Source: CAXNKG01 sp964202965 (GTDB taxonomy: Bacteria > Acidobacteriota > Vicinamibacteria > Vicinamibacterales > UBA2999). From it: a stretch of DNA of 64,000 bases. Shown piece by piece: positions 53,051 to 61,413 of this stretch; positions within the stretch are counted from its first letter, which is position 1, and every line of letters begins with the position of its first letter. The position numbers and the translations under genes were made by a program. The stretch covers positions 11,910 to 75,909 of the forward strand of contig CAXNKG010000009.1 of the NCBI GenBank assembly GCA_964202965.1, written 5' to 3'. The notes under the pieces are model-generated. The model had not been told where the DNA came from. It ran no database searches and worked only from the letters and a program-made list of their open reading frames with translations.

Positions 53051-53087
53051 ATGGCTCTGGGCTTTAGGCTTTAGGCTTTAGGCTCCA
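53048..53087. repeat. 7-base tandem array between convergent genes
   Basis: Units GGCTCTG, GGCTTTA (three times), GGCTCCA (53053-53087). It supplies the stop codon and the last residues (EPKA) of the convergent carbonic anhydrase. Confidence 0.8.
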
Positions 53088-53724
53088 GTCCCGCCAGCGC
53101 CTCCGAGTATTCCTCGTTGGCGTCGGCGGGGCTGGTGCTCGTGCAGCGCAGATCCCGCAGCAGCCCATCGCGCAGATCGTAGATCCAGCCGTGCACCGCC
53201 ACTGACTGGCCCCGCCGCCACGCATCCCCCATCACCGTCGTCTGCGACACGTTCCTGACTTGTTCGATCACGTTCAGCTCGCACAGGCGATCGACGCGGG
53301 CGGCCACGCCGGTCTCGCGTTCGATGAGACGTGCGTGGCGGGCCTCGACATCCTGCACGTGCCGGAGCCAGTTGTCGATAAGGCCGAGTTGCGACCGGTC
53401 ATAGGCGGCGCGGACGCCGCCGCACCCGTAATGACCGCAGACGATGACGTGCTCGACGCCGAGGGCGTCGATGGCGTACTGCAGGACCGACAGGCAATTG
53501 AGATCGCTGTGGACGACGACGTTGGCCACGTTGCGGTGGACGAACAGCTCGCCCGGCTTGAGCCCAACGATTTCGTTGGCCGGCACGCGGCTGTCGGAGC
53601 AGCCAATCCAGAGGTACTTCGGCGCCTGCTGGCGTGAAAGGGACTCGAAGAAGCCAGGATCGCGTTCGGTGACCTGTTTCGCCCAGCGACGGTTGTTTTC
53701 CAGAAGATGGGGCAGGCCGTCCAT
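53071..53724 (-). CDS. Carbonic anhydrase, beta class
   Basis: Zinc enzyme interconverting CO2 and bicarbonate. From ATG 53724 it has 217 residues; the longer frame extends into the neighbour. The zinc ligands and catalytic dyad are clear: Cys42 and Asp44 in CSDSR, His98 and Cys101 in GHYGCGG, with PGELFVHRNVANVV between. Its last four residues and stop codon come from the 7-base array, so the ancestral protein probably ended near AGL. Confidence 0.95.
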   Translation of the reverse strand: MDGLPHLLENNRRWAKQVTERDPGFFESLSRQQAPKYLWIGCSDSRVPANEIVGLKPGELFVHRNVANVVVHSDLNCLSVLQYAIDALGVEHVIVCGHYGCGGVRAAYDRSQLGLIDNWLRHVQDVEARHARLIERETGVAARVDRLCELNVIEQVRNVSQTTVMGDAWRRGQSVAVHGWIYDLRDGLLRDLRCTSTSPADANEEYSEALAGLEPKA

Positions 53725-53744
53725 GTATGTCGCGAAATTATCCC

Positions 53745-54635
53745 CTACCTCTTCGGTGCGGTCACTCCCGGGTACGGCTTCAGGCCGACTTCGAGCATGC
53801 CTTCGACGGCCCGGTTCCCTTCGTGGCACGCCTGCTCCCAGACCTCGAAATCCGGCGTGGTGTTGCGGACGAGCGCAAACGCAACCGTAAACGGTCGCGT
53901 GTAAACGCCCGGATCTTCGATCCGCGCTTCATAGTGAATCGTGTCGTTGTCGATGAGCGTGAATCGTTCGACGACGTGCAGCGCACCGGTGGCGACATTG
54001 CCCGCGTTGTCGAACCAGGCCAGGCCGTTCTGGTTGGTCACGTCCACGCGCAGCGTGTTCCCTTCCCATCGGCCGCGGGAATCGCCCTGCCAGAGTCGAA
54101 GCGAGCCTGGAACATGCGGCCGATCCACGGTGGGAATCACCCGGTATGCGTGTGAGTACTCCAGCATGTGCACGACAGACTCCCGCGTCTGCAGGATCTG
54201 ATGCGCACCCGGCGCATAGACGTGCCGGGGCACGCCGGGAGGAAAACAGGCGGCGAGCGGAGAGATGAACGTCGCAACCATGGTGTTCCTGAATGCCAGC
54301 GCCCATGGCTGGTAGGGAATCCTGCGATCCGGCGTGTCCACCACGAGGCTCGGGCCAGCCTGCACGTTCAAGCCGTCGGCGCCGTGCTCCTCGATGTCCT
54401 GTGAAGTGACCGTCCGGTTCCAGAGCCCCTGCAGGTCAGGCTGCCCGTCGGCGGTGCGCCGCGGATTAAACGTCTTGATCTTCTGAAGGGCGCAGGCGTG
54501 GAACTGCGCAGGCTCGGCGGGACACCCGGCGACCCTTGCAGGCGCCGGCTGCTGGGCCACAACGGCAGGCGCCGATGCGAGCATCGCGACGGCCGCGGCG
54601 ACAAAGGCGACGACTCTGGCATAACGTCCAATCAT
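53745..54635 (-). CDS. Secreted conserved hypothetical protein
   Basis: Exported protein of 296 residues with a signal peptide (ending APAVVAQQ). GGGAGG lies five bases before ATG 54635. The mature region has PDLQGLWNRTVTSQD, DRRIPYQPWA, RLWQGDSRGRWEGNTLRVDVTN and HVVERFTLIDNDTIHYEARIEDP, segments typical of a secreted family that is common in Acidobacteriota and some Proteobacteria but has no known function. Three or four cysteines may form disulfides. TATACT at 54654-54659 gives a short leader. Confidence 0.78.
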   Translation of the reverse strand: MIGRYARVVAFVAAAVAMLASAPAVVAQQPAPARVAGCPAEPAQFHACALQKIKTFNPRRTADGQPDLQGLWNRTVTSQDIEEHGADGLNVQAGPSLVVDTPDRRIPYQPWALAFRNTMVATFISPLAACFPPGVPRHVYAPGAHQILQTRESVVHMLEYSHAYRVIPTVDRPHVPGSLRLWQGDSRGRWEGNTLRVDVTNQNGLAWFDNAGNVATGALHVVERFTLIDNDTIHYEARIEDPGVYTRPFTVAFALVRNTTPDFEVWEQACHEGNRAVEGMLEVGLKPYPGVTAPKR

Positions 54636-54653
54636 CAATGCCTCCCGGGCCGG

Positions 54654-54659
54654 AGTATA
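54654..54659 (-). promoter_or_regulatory. -10 box TATACT before the secreted protein at 54635
   Basis: TATACT with a predicted start near 54647 gives a short leader that includes GGGAGG, in contrast to the leaderless-type genes. Confidence 0.45.
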
Positions 54660-54668
54660 CCCGCGGTT

Positions 54669-55646
54669 CTACGGAATCAGCAGCGACGATCCGCTGGTCT
54701 TCCCCGCCTCCAGGTCCGCGTGGGCGCGGGCGGCATCCGCCAGGGGATACCGCGCGCCGATGTGGACCGTCAGCACGCCCTTCTTCAGCAGATCGAACAC
54801 GGCATTCGAAGAGTGCACCAGGTCCTCACGCGCCGAGCAATAGGTCACCAGCGTCGGCCGCGTGAAATAGAGCGAGCCGTGCTTCTGCAGCACCCCCGCC
54901 TCCACGGGCGGCGGTGCGCCCGTCGTCGTGCCGAACGAGACGAAATAGCCGCGCGGCTTCAGGCTGTTCAGCGACGCGTCGAACGTTGCCTTCCCCACCG
55001 AGTCATACACGACCGGCACCCCTGCCCCGCCCGTAATCGCCTTCACACGCTCGACGATGTCCTCATTCGTGCGGTCGATGACATCGGCATACCCATGGTC
55101 GCGGGCAAGCCGGCACTTGTCAGGTCCGGCCGCCACGCCGATCATCCGCGCGCCGAGGTGCCTCCCCCACTGACCCGCGAGCAGGCCGACGCCACCTGCG
55201 GCCGCGTAAAAGAGCGCGCGCTCGCCAGCCTTGAGCGGATAGCAGCGATTCAGCAGGTACTCGGCGGTCATACCCTTCAGTATCACCGCCGCCGCCGTCT
55301 CGTCGGAGATCCCCTCCGGGATCACGACCAGCCGCGCCGCCGGCACCACGCGATGGCTCGCGTACGACCCTGGCGCGCCGCCCGCGTACACGACCCGGTC
55401 GCCCGCCTTCACCTCGGTCACACCGGGCCCGACGCGTTCTACGATCCCGGCTGCCTCGCTGCCCACACTGCTCGGGACCGGCAGCGTGTAGTACCCGGAC
55501 CGGTGATAGACATCGAGGTAGTTCACGCCGACCACCGTCTGCCGGACGAGCGCCTCTCCGGCTGCCGGCTCGGCAATCGCGAGCTCTTCAATCTTCAGAA
55601 CCTCTGGGCCGCCCTGGGCGGCCATCCGCACGACACGTGCCTGCAT
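54669..55646 (-). CDS. NADPH:quinone oxidoreductase (zinc-independent MDR)
   Basis: Medium-chain dehydrogenase/reductase of 325 residues, start ATG 55646 overlapping the tctA stop by one base. It matches QOR: GVNYLDVYHRSGYY, GSEAAGIVERVGPGV, AAAGGVGLLAGQWGRHLGA (NADPH motif), and YDSVGKATFDASL. It lacks the zinc-ligand set of alcohol dehydrogenases. It reduces quinones or enals and may detoxify or process whatever is imported by the adjacent transporter. Confidence 0.92.
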   Translation of the reverse strand: MQARVVRMAAQGGPEVLKIEELAIAEPAAGEALVRQTVVGVNYLDVYHRSGYYTLPVPSSVGSEAAGIVERVGPGVTEVKAGDRVVYAGGAPGSYASHRVVPAARLVVIPEGISDETAAAVILKGMTAEYLLNRCYPLKAGERALFYAAAGGVGLLAGQWGRHLGARMIGVAAGPDKCRLARDHGYADVIDRTNEDIVERVKAITGGAGVPVVYDSVGKATFDASLNSLKPRGYFVSFGTTTGAPPPVEAGVLQKHGSLYFTRPTLVTYCSAREDLVHSSNAVFDLLKKGVLTVHIGARYPLADAARAHADLEAGKTSGSSLLIP

Positions 55647-57148
55647 CAGGAGATCACCTCGGATGAGGGCACGCCGCGGCGCGCCCGGAATGACGACACG
55701 ATTTGCCAGCCTGCAAGGAGCACGGTCAGCGCAAACATTGCAAGCGCGAACGGACTCTCCAGGAAGATCCGGTGGCTGCCCTCGCTCAGGATCAGGGCCG
55801 TCCGGTACTGCTGCTCGAGCGTCGGACCGAGCACAAGCCCGAGGACGACCGGCGCGACCGGAATACGGACGCGCTGCAGCAAATACCCCCCCAGCCCGAA
55901 CAGCGCCATCGTATACACGTCGAACACCGAATTGCGCGCGGCAAACGCGCCGATCCCGCACAGCACCAGGATGCAGACGCCGAGCAGATACGCGGGCACC
56001 TTCAGCACCTTGACGAACAGGCGAATCCCAACCACCTGCGCCAGCAGAATGACGACCCACGACAGCATGACCGTCACATACAGCGCGTAAATAATGTCGA
56101 GACTCGTCTGGAACAGCAGCGGGCCCGGCTCCAAGCCGTGGATCAGGAGTCCGCCCAGGATGATCGCGGTCGCCGCGTCGGCCGGAATCCCCAGGCTCAG
56201 GAGCGGAATGAGCGCGCCGCCCATGACGGCGTTGTTGGCGGCTTCGGGGGCGACCACGCCGCCAATCTCGCCGCGCCCGTAGTCCTCAGGACGCTTACTG
56301 AACCGGCGCGCGTGGTCGTAGGCGAGAAACGACGCGATCGGTCCGCCGCCACCCGGTACGGCGCCGATGATCGTCCCGATAATAGATGCGCGCGTCATGA
56401 GGCCCCAGTAGCCACGCAGGCGCGACCAGGGCAGCACGCCGCGTACTTCTTCGGTGACGATCTCCCGCGTCACATGCCCGTGATTCGCGAACGCTTCGAT
56501 GACGTTCGGGATGGCGAAGAGGCCAATCATCGCCACCAGCATGTGTACGCCCTGCTGCAATTCCACGGTGCCGAACGTGAGGCGTCCGACGCCGTCGAGC
56601 TCGTCGAGGCCAATCGTCATGACCATCAGGCCCAGCACGCCCGCCGTCAGGCCGCGGAGCAGGGATCGTTCGGCCAGGCCACAGATCGTCGACAGGCCGA
56701 ACAGGACCAGCGCGAAGATTTCGGCCGGGCCGAACCGGATCGCCACGGCCGCGACCTGCTCCAGCAGCAGCACCATCACGCCGAGGCTGAAGAGGCCCCC
56801 GAACGCCGAGGCAATCACCGACGCGCCGAGGGCGACACTCGCCTCGCCTTTCCGCGCCATCGCATACCCGTCGAAGACCGTCGCCGCAGCGGACGGCGTC
56901 CCGGGAATCCCGATGAGGACCGCGGACACCGCCCCGCCGGTCATGCCGCCGGAATAGACGCCGAACAGCATCGCGATCGCCGGCACCGGCTCCATCCCGA
57001 ACGTAAACGGCATCACCAGGATGAGCGCCATGGAGAACGTCAGACCCGGAACAGCGCTCACGACCAGGCCAACAATCGCGCCCACGGTGGTCGCCGCGAG
57101 CACGGCCGGCTGGGTGGCGGCGGCGAGAGCCTGGAGGAGCGTGTCCAC
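55646..57148 (-). CDS. tctA: Tripartite tricarboxylate transporter, large permease TctA
   Basis: Twelve-helix membrane subunit of a TTT carrier, 500 residues from GTG 57148. The family signatures GIPGTPSAAATVFDGYAMARKG and GAVPGGGGPIASFLAY with APEAANNAVMGGALIPLLSLGIPA are clear. It works with tctB and the binding protein tctC in the canonical C-B-A order. It would import a carboxylate by secondary transport. Its ATG-side is five bases after tctB. Confidence 0.94.
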   Translation of the reverse strand: MDTLLQALAAATQPAVLAATTVGAIVGLVVSAVPGLTFSMALILVMPFTFGMEPVPAIAMLFGVYSGGMTGGAVSAVLIGIPGTPSAAATVFDGYAMARKGEASVALGASVIASAFGGLFSLGVMVLLLEQVAAVAIRFGPAEIFALVLFGLSTICGLAERSLLRGLTAGVLGLMVMTIGLDELDGVGRLTFGTVELQQGVHMLVAMIGLFAIPNVIEAFANHGHVTREIVTEEVRGVLPWSRLRGYWGLMTRASIIGTIIGAVPGGGGPIASFLAYDHARRFSKRPEDYGRGEIGGVVAPEAANNAVMGGALIPLLSLGIPADAATAIILGGLLIHGLEPGPLLFQTSLDIIYALYVTVMLSWVVILLAQVVGIRLFVKVLKVPAYLLGVCILVLCGIGAFAARNSVFDVYTMALFGLGGYLLQRVRIPVAPVVLGLVLGPTLEQQYRTALILSEGSHRIFLESPFALAMFALTVLLAGWQIVSSFRARRGVPSSEVIS

Positions 57149-57153
57149 GCGTA

Positions 57154-57639
57154 CTACTGGAGGGACGCGAGCCAGGGGTCGCGAGGGAGCGGAATGCCCA
57201 GCAGCGTGCTGAAGACCAGCCATGTGCCGGCCGCGAACGCCACCGCGAACACGATCATGAAGACCCAGCGGCGCATGCCGAGGACACCGCCCATCGCGGC
57301 GAGCATCAGTGCAGCCGTCGCGGACATGAATCCGATCTTGCCGAGCAGGAAGGCGTACGCGACCAGCAGGGCGAACGTCGCCAGCGCCGTGCGGGCGGTC
57401 GGCGGGTCCGCCTGCGTACGTGGGGCGGGTTCCGCCGAGGACGAGCCGTCTTCACCCGCAGGCGGACCCGCCGTCCGCGAAAGCGCGAGCGCTACGCCAA
57501 GAATCGCGAGGATGATGCCGAGGAGCATCGGAAGCGCGCGTGGCCCAGGCTCCCCATCGGTCGCGACGTCCGGAATCTGCGTGTTGACCAGCCAGAGCCA
57601 GATCAGCGCGAGGAGCGTCAGGACAACGCCAAGCGTCAC
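57154..57639 (-). CDS. tctB: Tripartite tricarboxylate transporter, small permease TctB
   Basis: Four-helix membrane subunit of 161 residues from GTG 57639. Hydrophobic segments lie near 3-20, 36-55, 85-105 and 115-150, separated by a long acidic/Pro loop (about 58-80). Sequence conservation in TctB is low, so the identification rests largely on its position between tctC and tctA and its topology. The GTG is one base after the tctC stop. Confidence 0.85.
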   Translation of the reverse strand: MTLGVVLTLLALIWLWLVNTQIPDVATDGEPGPRALPMLLGIILAILGVALALSRTAGPPAGEDGSSSAEPAPRTQADPPTARTALATFALLVAYAFLLGKIGFMSATAALMLAAMGGVLGMRRWVFMIVFAVAFAAGTWLVFSTLLGIPLPRDPWLASLQ

Positions 57640-57640
57640 G

Positions 57641-58570
57641 TCACTTTCTCTTCAGGCCGAGCTGCGTCATCAGCGCGGCAATCGAGGCATCGTCGCGCGC
57701 GATAAGGGTGCCGAACTCGGCCGCCGGGAGGAAGGCCGGTTCGAATCCGAGCTTCATGCTCACGTCCTTGAACCGGGGCGACGCCACGACGCGTCGCGCC
57801 GCGGCCTCGAGCTTCGTGACGGCCTCCTTCGGCGTGCCCTTCGGCACCGCGAGGCCGCGCCACATCACGAGGTCGACGTCATAGCCCTGCTCCTTCGCGG
57901 TGAGCGCATCCGGCAGGACGGGAATCCGATTCGCGCTCGTCACCGCCAGCACGCGGAGCTGCTTTGCGTTGACCTGGCCCGCGAACTGATTCGGCCACTG
58001 CAGCGCCGCATCGACGCGTCCGCCGAGCAGCTCCGCCGGAGCGGTCCCCTGCCCGTAGGGCACATAGATCACGTCGATTCCCATCTTGCTGAAGAGCGCC
58101 GCCGACACGAGATGCACGAACGACCCGCGACCGGAGATGCCGACGCGCATCCGCTTCTGCTTCGCCGCCGCCGCGAAATCCTTGAGCGTCCGCCACCCCG
58201 AGTTCGCGCGGACGGCCAGCGCCGGGACCTCCATCCCAATCCTGGCGACCGGATCGAAGGCGCGGAAATCGAACGGGATATTGCCGCTGTGAAAGACGGT
58301 GCTGATGGAGTTGGAGTTCCAGACGATGGTGTAGCCGTTGGGAGCGCTGGCCTTGACGTAGGAATACCCGACCGCGCCGCCGGCTCCCGTGCGGCTCACG
58401 GCCGCCATGGACACGCCCAGCTCCTTCGACATCGCATCCGCGAGTACCTGCGCGATGGTGGCACTCGAGCCGCCGAAGAGCACGGTCATCTCGACGGGTT
58501 GACGCGGATACTGCGCGTGGACGGCTGTCCCGCCGACCGCCAGTGCCAGCAGGAGCCCGATCGTCTTCAC
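57641..58570 (-). CDS. tctC: Tripartite tricarboxylate transporter, periplasmic binding protein (Bug family)
   Basis: Solute-binding protein of 309 residues; GTG 58570 overlaps the upstream stop by four bases (GTGA). Signal peptide ends AVHAQ. Bug-family features: YPRQPVEMTVLFGGSS, RTGAGGAVGYSYVKASAPNGYT and GRVDAALQWPNQF, then VPKGTPKEAV. Ligand is unknown; context with an oxidoreductase suggests a sugar acid or aromatic acid. Confidence 0.92.
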   Translation of the reverse strand: MKTIGLLLALAVGGTAVHAQYPRQPVEMTVLFGGSSATIAQVLADAMSKELGVSMAAVSRTGAGGAVGYSYVKASAPNGYTIVWNSNSISTVFHSGNIPFDFRAFDPVARIGMEVPALAVRANSGWRTLKDFAAAAKQKRMRVGISGRGSFVHLVSAALFSKMGIDVIYVPYGQGTAPAELLGGRVDAALQWPNQFAGQVNAKQLRVLAVTSANRIPVLPDALTAKEQGYDVDLVMWRGLAVPKGTPKEAVTKLEAAARRVVASPRFKDVSMKLGFEPAFLPAAEFGTLIARDDASIAALMTQLGLKRK

Positions 58571-59574
58571 GCCGCCACCATCACTTCGTCGACCTCGACC
58601 CGGCGGCCCTCGCGGGCCGATCGAATCCCGGCCAGCACGACCGCCAGCGAGCGCGTGCTCTTCTCGCCGTCCATCTCCGGCTCGCCCTTCCCCCGGACAG
58701 CGTCCGCGAACTCCTCGAGCTCGGCCGCGATCGCATCGGCCGGCGCGCACGGCACCGGAGACGGCGCCTTCTCCCCGCGCTTCAGATAGCGCAGGCCCTG
58801 GTGCAAGTCGTAGTACGCCGTCGCCTCCTTGCCGTACACGTTGAGCAGATAGTACTCGCCCGAGGAGGCATAGCTTGCATTCAAGGTGGAGAGCGCCCCG
58901 CTCTCATGCTCGAGCACGACGCTCGCCACGTCGGGATTGTCGCCGGGCAGCACGAGCTGCGCCAGCCTCCCGGTGACGGCCACCACCGGGCCCATCAGGT
59001 ACTCGAGAACGTCGGTGTAATGAATGCCGATCTGAAGCAGAACGCCGCCCGGCATGCCCGCCGTCTGATAGCGCCACGACGTGAGATCGATCTTTCCGAG
59101 CCGGTCCCGGCTGATGTTCGCCTCCGCGTTGACCAGCCGGCCGAAGTCGCCGGCGTCGATCCTGGACCGGACCCACCGGAAATGCATTTCCCGGCGCCGT
59201 TGATACCCGAGGGCCAGGACGACGCCAGCCGAGCGGCACGCCTCGGTCAGCGCGCGCCCCTCCGCAACGGTATTCGCGATCGGCTTGTCGAGGAACACAT
59301 GCTTCCCGGCGCGTGCGGCTGCCCGTGTCGTCTCGAGGTGGACGTTGTTCGGCGTGGTGTTGATGATGGCCTCGATCCGCGGGTCGGCGAGCATCGCCTC
59401 GTAGCTCGGCGCCGCGTCGCAGCCGTATTTCGCCGCGAAAGCACTCCGCTTCTCGTCCGACCGCGTATAGCAGGCGGCAATCTGCAGCCGCCCCGAGCGC
59501 ACCATGGCGTCGGCCAGCACGTCGGACCACCACCCCATGCCGAGGCAGGCGACTCGAACGGGGCTACTTGCCAT
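58567..59574 (-). CDS. Gfo/Idh/MocA-family oxidoreductase
   Basis: NAD(P)-dependent dehydrogenase of 335 residues starting ATG 59574, overlapping the HbpS-like gene by 11 bases. N-terminal Rossmann domain (VRVACLGMGWWSD, replacing GxGxxG by GMGWWS), INTTPNNVHLE, the conserved EKP-type site as HVFLDKPIAN (Asp for Glu), and the C-terminal HYTDVLEYLMG. Family members oxidise sugars, inositol or dihydrodiol-type compounds. As it is translationally coupled with a TTT transporter, it likely acts on the imported solute. Confidence 0.9.
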   Translation of the reverse strand: MASSPVRVACLGMGWWSDVLADAMVRSGRLQIAACYTRSDEKRSAFAAKYGCDAAPSYEAMLADPRIEAIINTTPNNVHLETTRAAARAGKHVFLDKPIANTVAEGRALTEACRSAGVVLALGYQRRREMHFRWVRSRIDAGDFGRLVNAEANISRDRLGKIDLTSWRYQTAGMPGGVLLQIGIHYTDVLEYLMGPVVAVTGRLAQLVLPGDNPDVASVVLEHESGALSTLNASYASSGEYYLLNVYGKEATAYYDLHQGLRYLKRGEKAPSPVPCAPADAIAAELEEFADAVRGKGEPEMDGEKSTRSLAVVLAGIRSAREGRRVEVDEVMVAA

Positions 59575-60028
59575 CAATCGAATACGTGGCGCCGATGGCC
59601 TCGACCGCGGCTTTTGCCACACAGTCGTCGAACTCCCAGCTGCCGCCCGACACGCCGATGCCGCCGATGCACTCGCCCTCGACGATGATCGGGTAGCCAC
59701 CCTCCATCGCGGTCCAGCGCTCGGGGCCCGCCGCCAGCGCGAGTCCGATGGCGTGCGCCGTATCGAGCGCCTGAGCCTGCGCGCCCTTCGCGCCGGTCGG
59801 ACGCTTGTTCGACGCGGAACAGACGGCCTTCGTCGTCGACGAATGTACGGTGTGAAAGCGACCGCCGTCCATCCGTTCCAGCAGGACGAGGTGCCCGCCG
59901 GCATCGGCAATCGCGACGGCGATCGCGATGCGCTCGCGCTCGGCCATGCCGATAGCGGCCTGCATCATCTTCTTGGCGCCGGCCAGCGTGAGACGGCGCG
60001 CGGGAGCCACAAATGCGGATTCGGTCAT
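59564..60028 (-). CDS. HbpS/GlcG-family protein
   Basis: Small protein of 154 residues from ATG 60028 (TTG 60040 possible). The family pattern is complete: LTLAGAKKMMQAAI, VAIADAGGHLVLLERMDGG, the TKAVCSASNKRPT region, GGYPIIVEGECIGGIGVSGG and a C-terminal DDCVAKAAVEAI. Members bind haem or act as accessory or enzymatic proteins in glycolate and aromatic operons; the role here is unknown. It shares an operon with the dehydrogenase. Confidence 0.9.
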   Translation of the reverse strand: MTESAFVAPARRLTLAGAKKMMQAAIGMAERERIAIAVAIADAGGHLVLLERMDGGRFHTVHSSTTKAVCSASNKRPTGAKGAQAQALDTAHAIGLALAAGPERWTAMEGGYPIIVEGECIGGIGVSGGSWEFDDCVAKAAVEAIGATYSIDGK

Positions 60029-60043
60029 CGCACTATTCAATCA

Positions 60044-61390
60044 TCAGTCGCGGCGAAACCAGAAGATGCGATCGCGCGCGCTCGATTCCTTCGTATACAG
60101 CACGTCGGTGAAACCCACCTGCGTGAGCGGAATCGAGGGGAGCTGGAAGATCGGCGTGTTGGTGAGCAGCATCCCGCCGGGACGCAGCATGCCGGCGATA
60201 TTCGCGAGCGCGAGGGACTGTTCGAATACGTCGTAGTACACAAGGATGTTCGTGGCGACAACGAGATCGAAGGGCGGCTCGGTCACGCGCTGCAGCACGA
60301 CGTTCACGTCGCGCGCCTCGACCGCGCCCACGACGCCGGGACGCACACGGATGGCGCGCATCGTGACCGGCATGCCGGGTGGTGGCGCCGCGGGAGCCAC
60401 GGGCGTCCCGATCCGTCCGCCGAACTGCATCCAGTACGCGACGAGGTTGGGGTTCCATTCGACCGCCGTTTCGCGGGCCAGCTGGATGACATAGCCATCG
60501 CCCGCGGCGGCGCGCGAGCGTGCCGTCTGGAGGTGCTGGATGATGCGCGGACTGACGTCGAACGCGGTCATCGCGACGCCGCTGCCGGGTGCCAGCCCGT
60601 GGCGCAGCAGTCCGTCAGCGACCGCAAACGGCTGCATCGTCTGCTGCGGATAGAAATCGTAGCCCTCGCGCTTGTCGGCGAAGTCGAGCCCGGGCCCGAT
60701 GATGGCGGCGCGTCGGACCGCGGCGGGCGCGAGCACCTCGTTTGTCCTGATCGCCGCCAGAGCGGCGTCCACGGCAAAATCGATGAAGAGCGATGTATCG
60801 GAGGCGAGACCCCGGCCTGCGTACAACGTGGCGGCCTCCGGCAACCCGGTTGCGGGACTCGTCAGCACCCGCTCGATGGCCGCCGATGCCCGCTCGGCGA
60901 GCTCGCGGCGCTCGGTCGTCACCCGCCTGACGCTCTGATCGAGGAACCTCCGCAGCGCCTCAGCGCCTGACGCCACCGCCGGGTTCATGCTCTTCCGGTC
61001 GGCGAACGCGCGGACAAACTCCAGCCGCTCGTTTCCCGTCGGCTCCACCGCGCGCGCGACAAGGTCCGCAATCCGGCGGTCGACAACCGGCCGGCGGTTC
61101 ACGAAGCCCGCAGCCAGGTCCTGCTCCGTCAGCCGCGGTTCGCTGGTGAACGTGGTGCCGAACAGCAGCAGATTGATGATGGAGTCCTCGTCGCCCTGCT
61201 CAACGCGCGCGCGGATTTCGCGATTGCGGCGCTCGACCCACGGGGGCCAGGCCGCGTCCATCCCGGCGATCGGCCGGCCGCGGAAGTCCGCCGGACGGAG
61301 ATCGTCCCGGAGGGACTCGAGGATGGGACGGGCTGTAATGAACGGGAGACCCGTGACAGGGGCCTGCGCGGCAAGCGCAGCCCCCATCAC
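60044..61390 (-). CDS. Exported protein with C-terminal CheR-like methyltransferase domain
   Basis: Protein of about 448 residues. The N-terminus has a signal-like stretch (GAALAAQAP) that would be longer if translation began upstream, but no standard start is seen there, so the GTG at 61390 is provisional. Residues about 20-240 are a helical domain I do not recognise. From about 245 it is methyltransferase-like: GVAMTAFDVSPRIIQHLQ, DVNVVLQRV, LVVATNILVYYDVFEQSLAL (CheR-type) and MLRPGGMLLTN. Follows the TonB receptor by 23 bases. Second exported methyltransferase fold in this window. Confidence 0.75.
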   Translation of the reverse strand: MMGAALAAQAPVTGLPFITARPILESLRDDLRPADFRGRPIAGMDAAWPPWVERRNREIRARVEQGDEDSIINLLLFGTTFTSEPRLTEQDLAAGFVNRRPVVDRRIADLVARAVEPTGNERLEFVRAFADRKSMNPAVASGAEALRRFLDQSVRRVTTERRELAERASAAIERVLTSPATGLPEAATLYAGRGLASDTSLFIDFAVDAALAAIRTNEVLAPAAVRRAAIIGPGLDFADKREGYDFYPQQTMQPFAVADGLLRHGLAPGSGVAMTAFDVSPRIIQHLQTARSRAAAGDGYVIQLARETAVEWNPNLVAYWMQFGGRIGTPVAPAAPPPGMPVTMRAIRVRPGVVGAVEARDVNVVLQRVTEPPFDLVVATNILVYYDVFEQSLALANIAGMLRPGGMLLTNTPIFQLPSIPLTQVGFTDVLYTKESSARDRIFWFRRD

Positions 61391-61413
61391 GAGCAGTACG
61401 GGACCGACGAACT

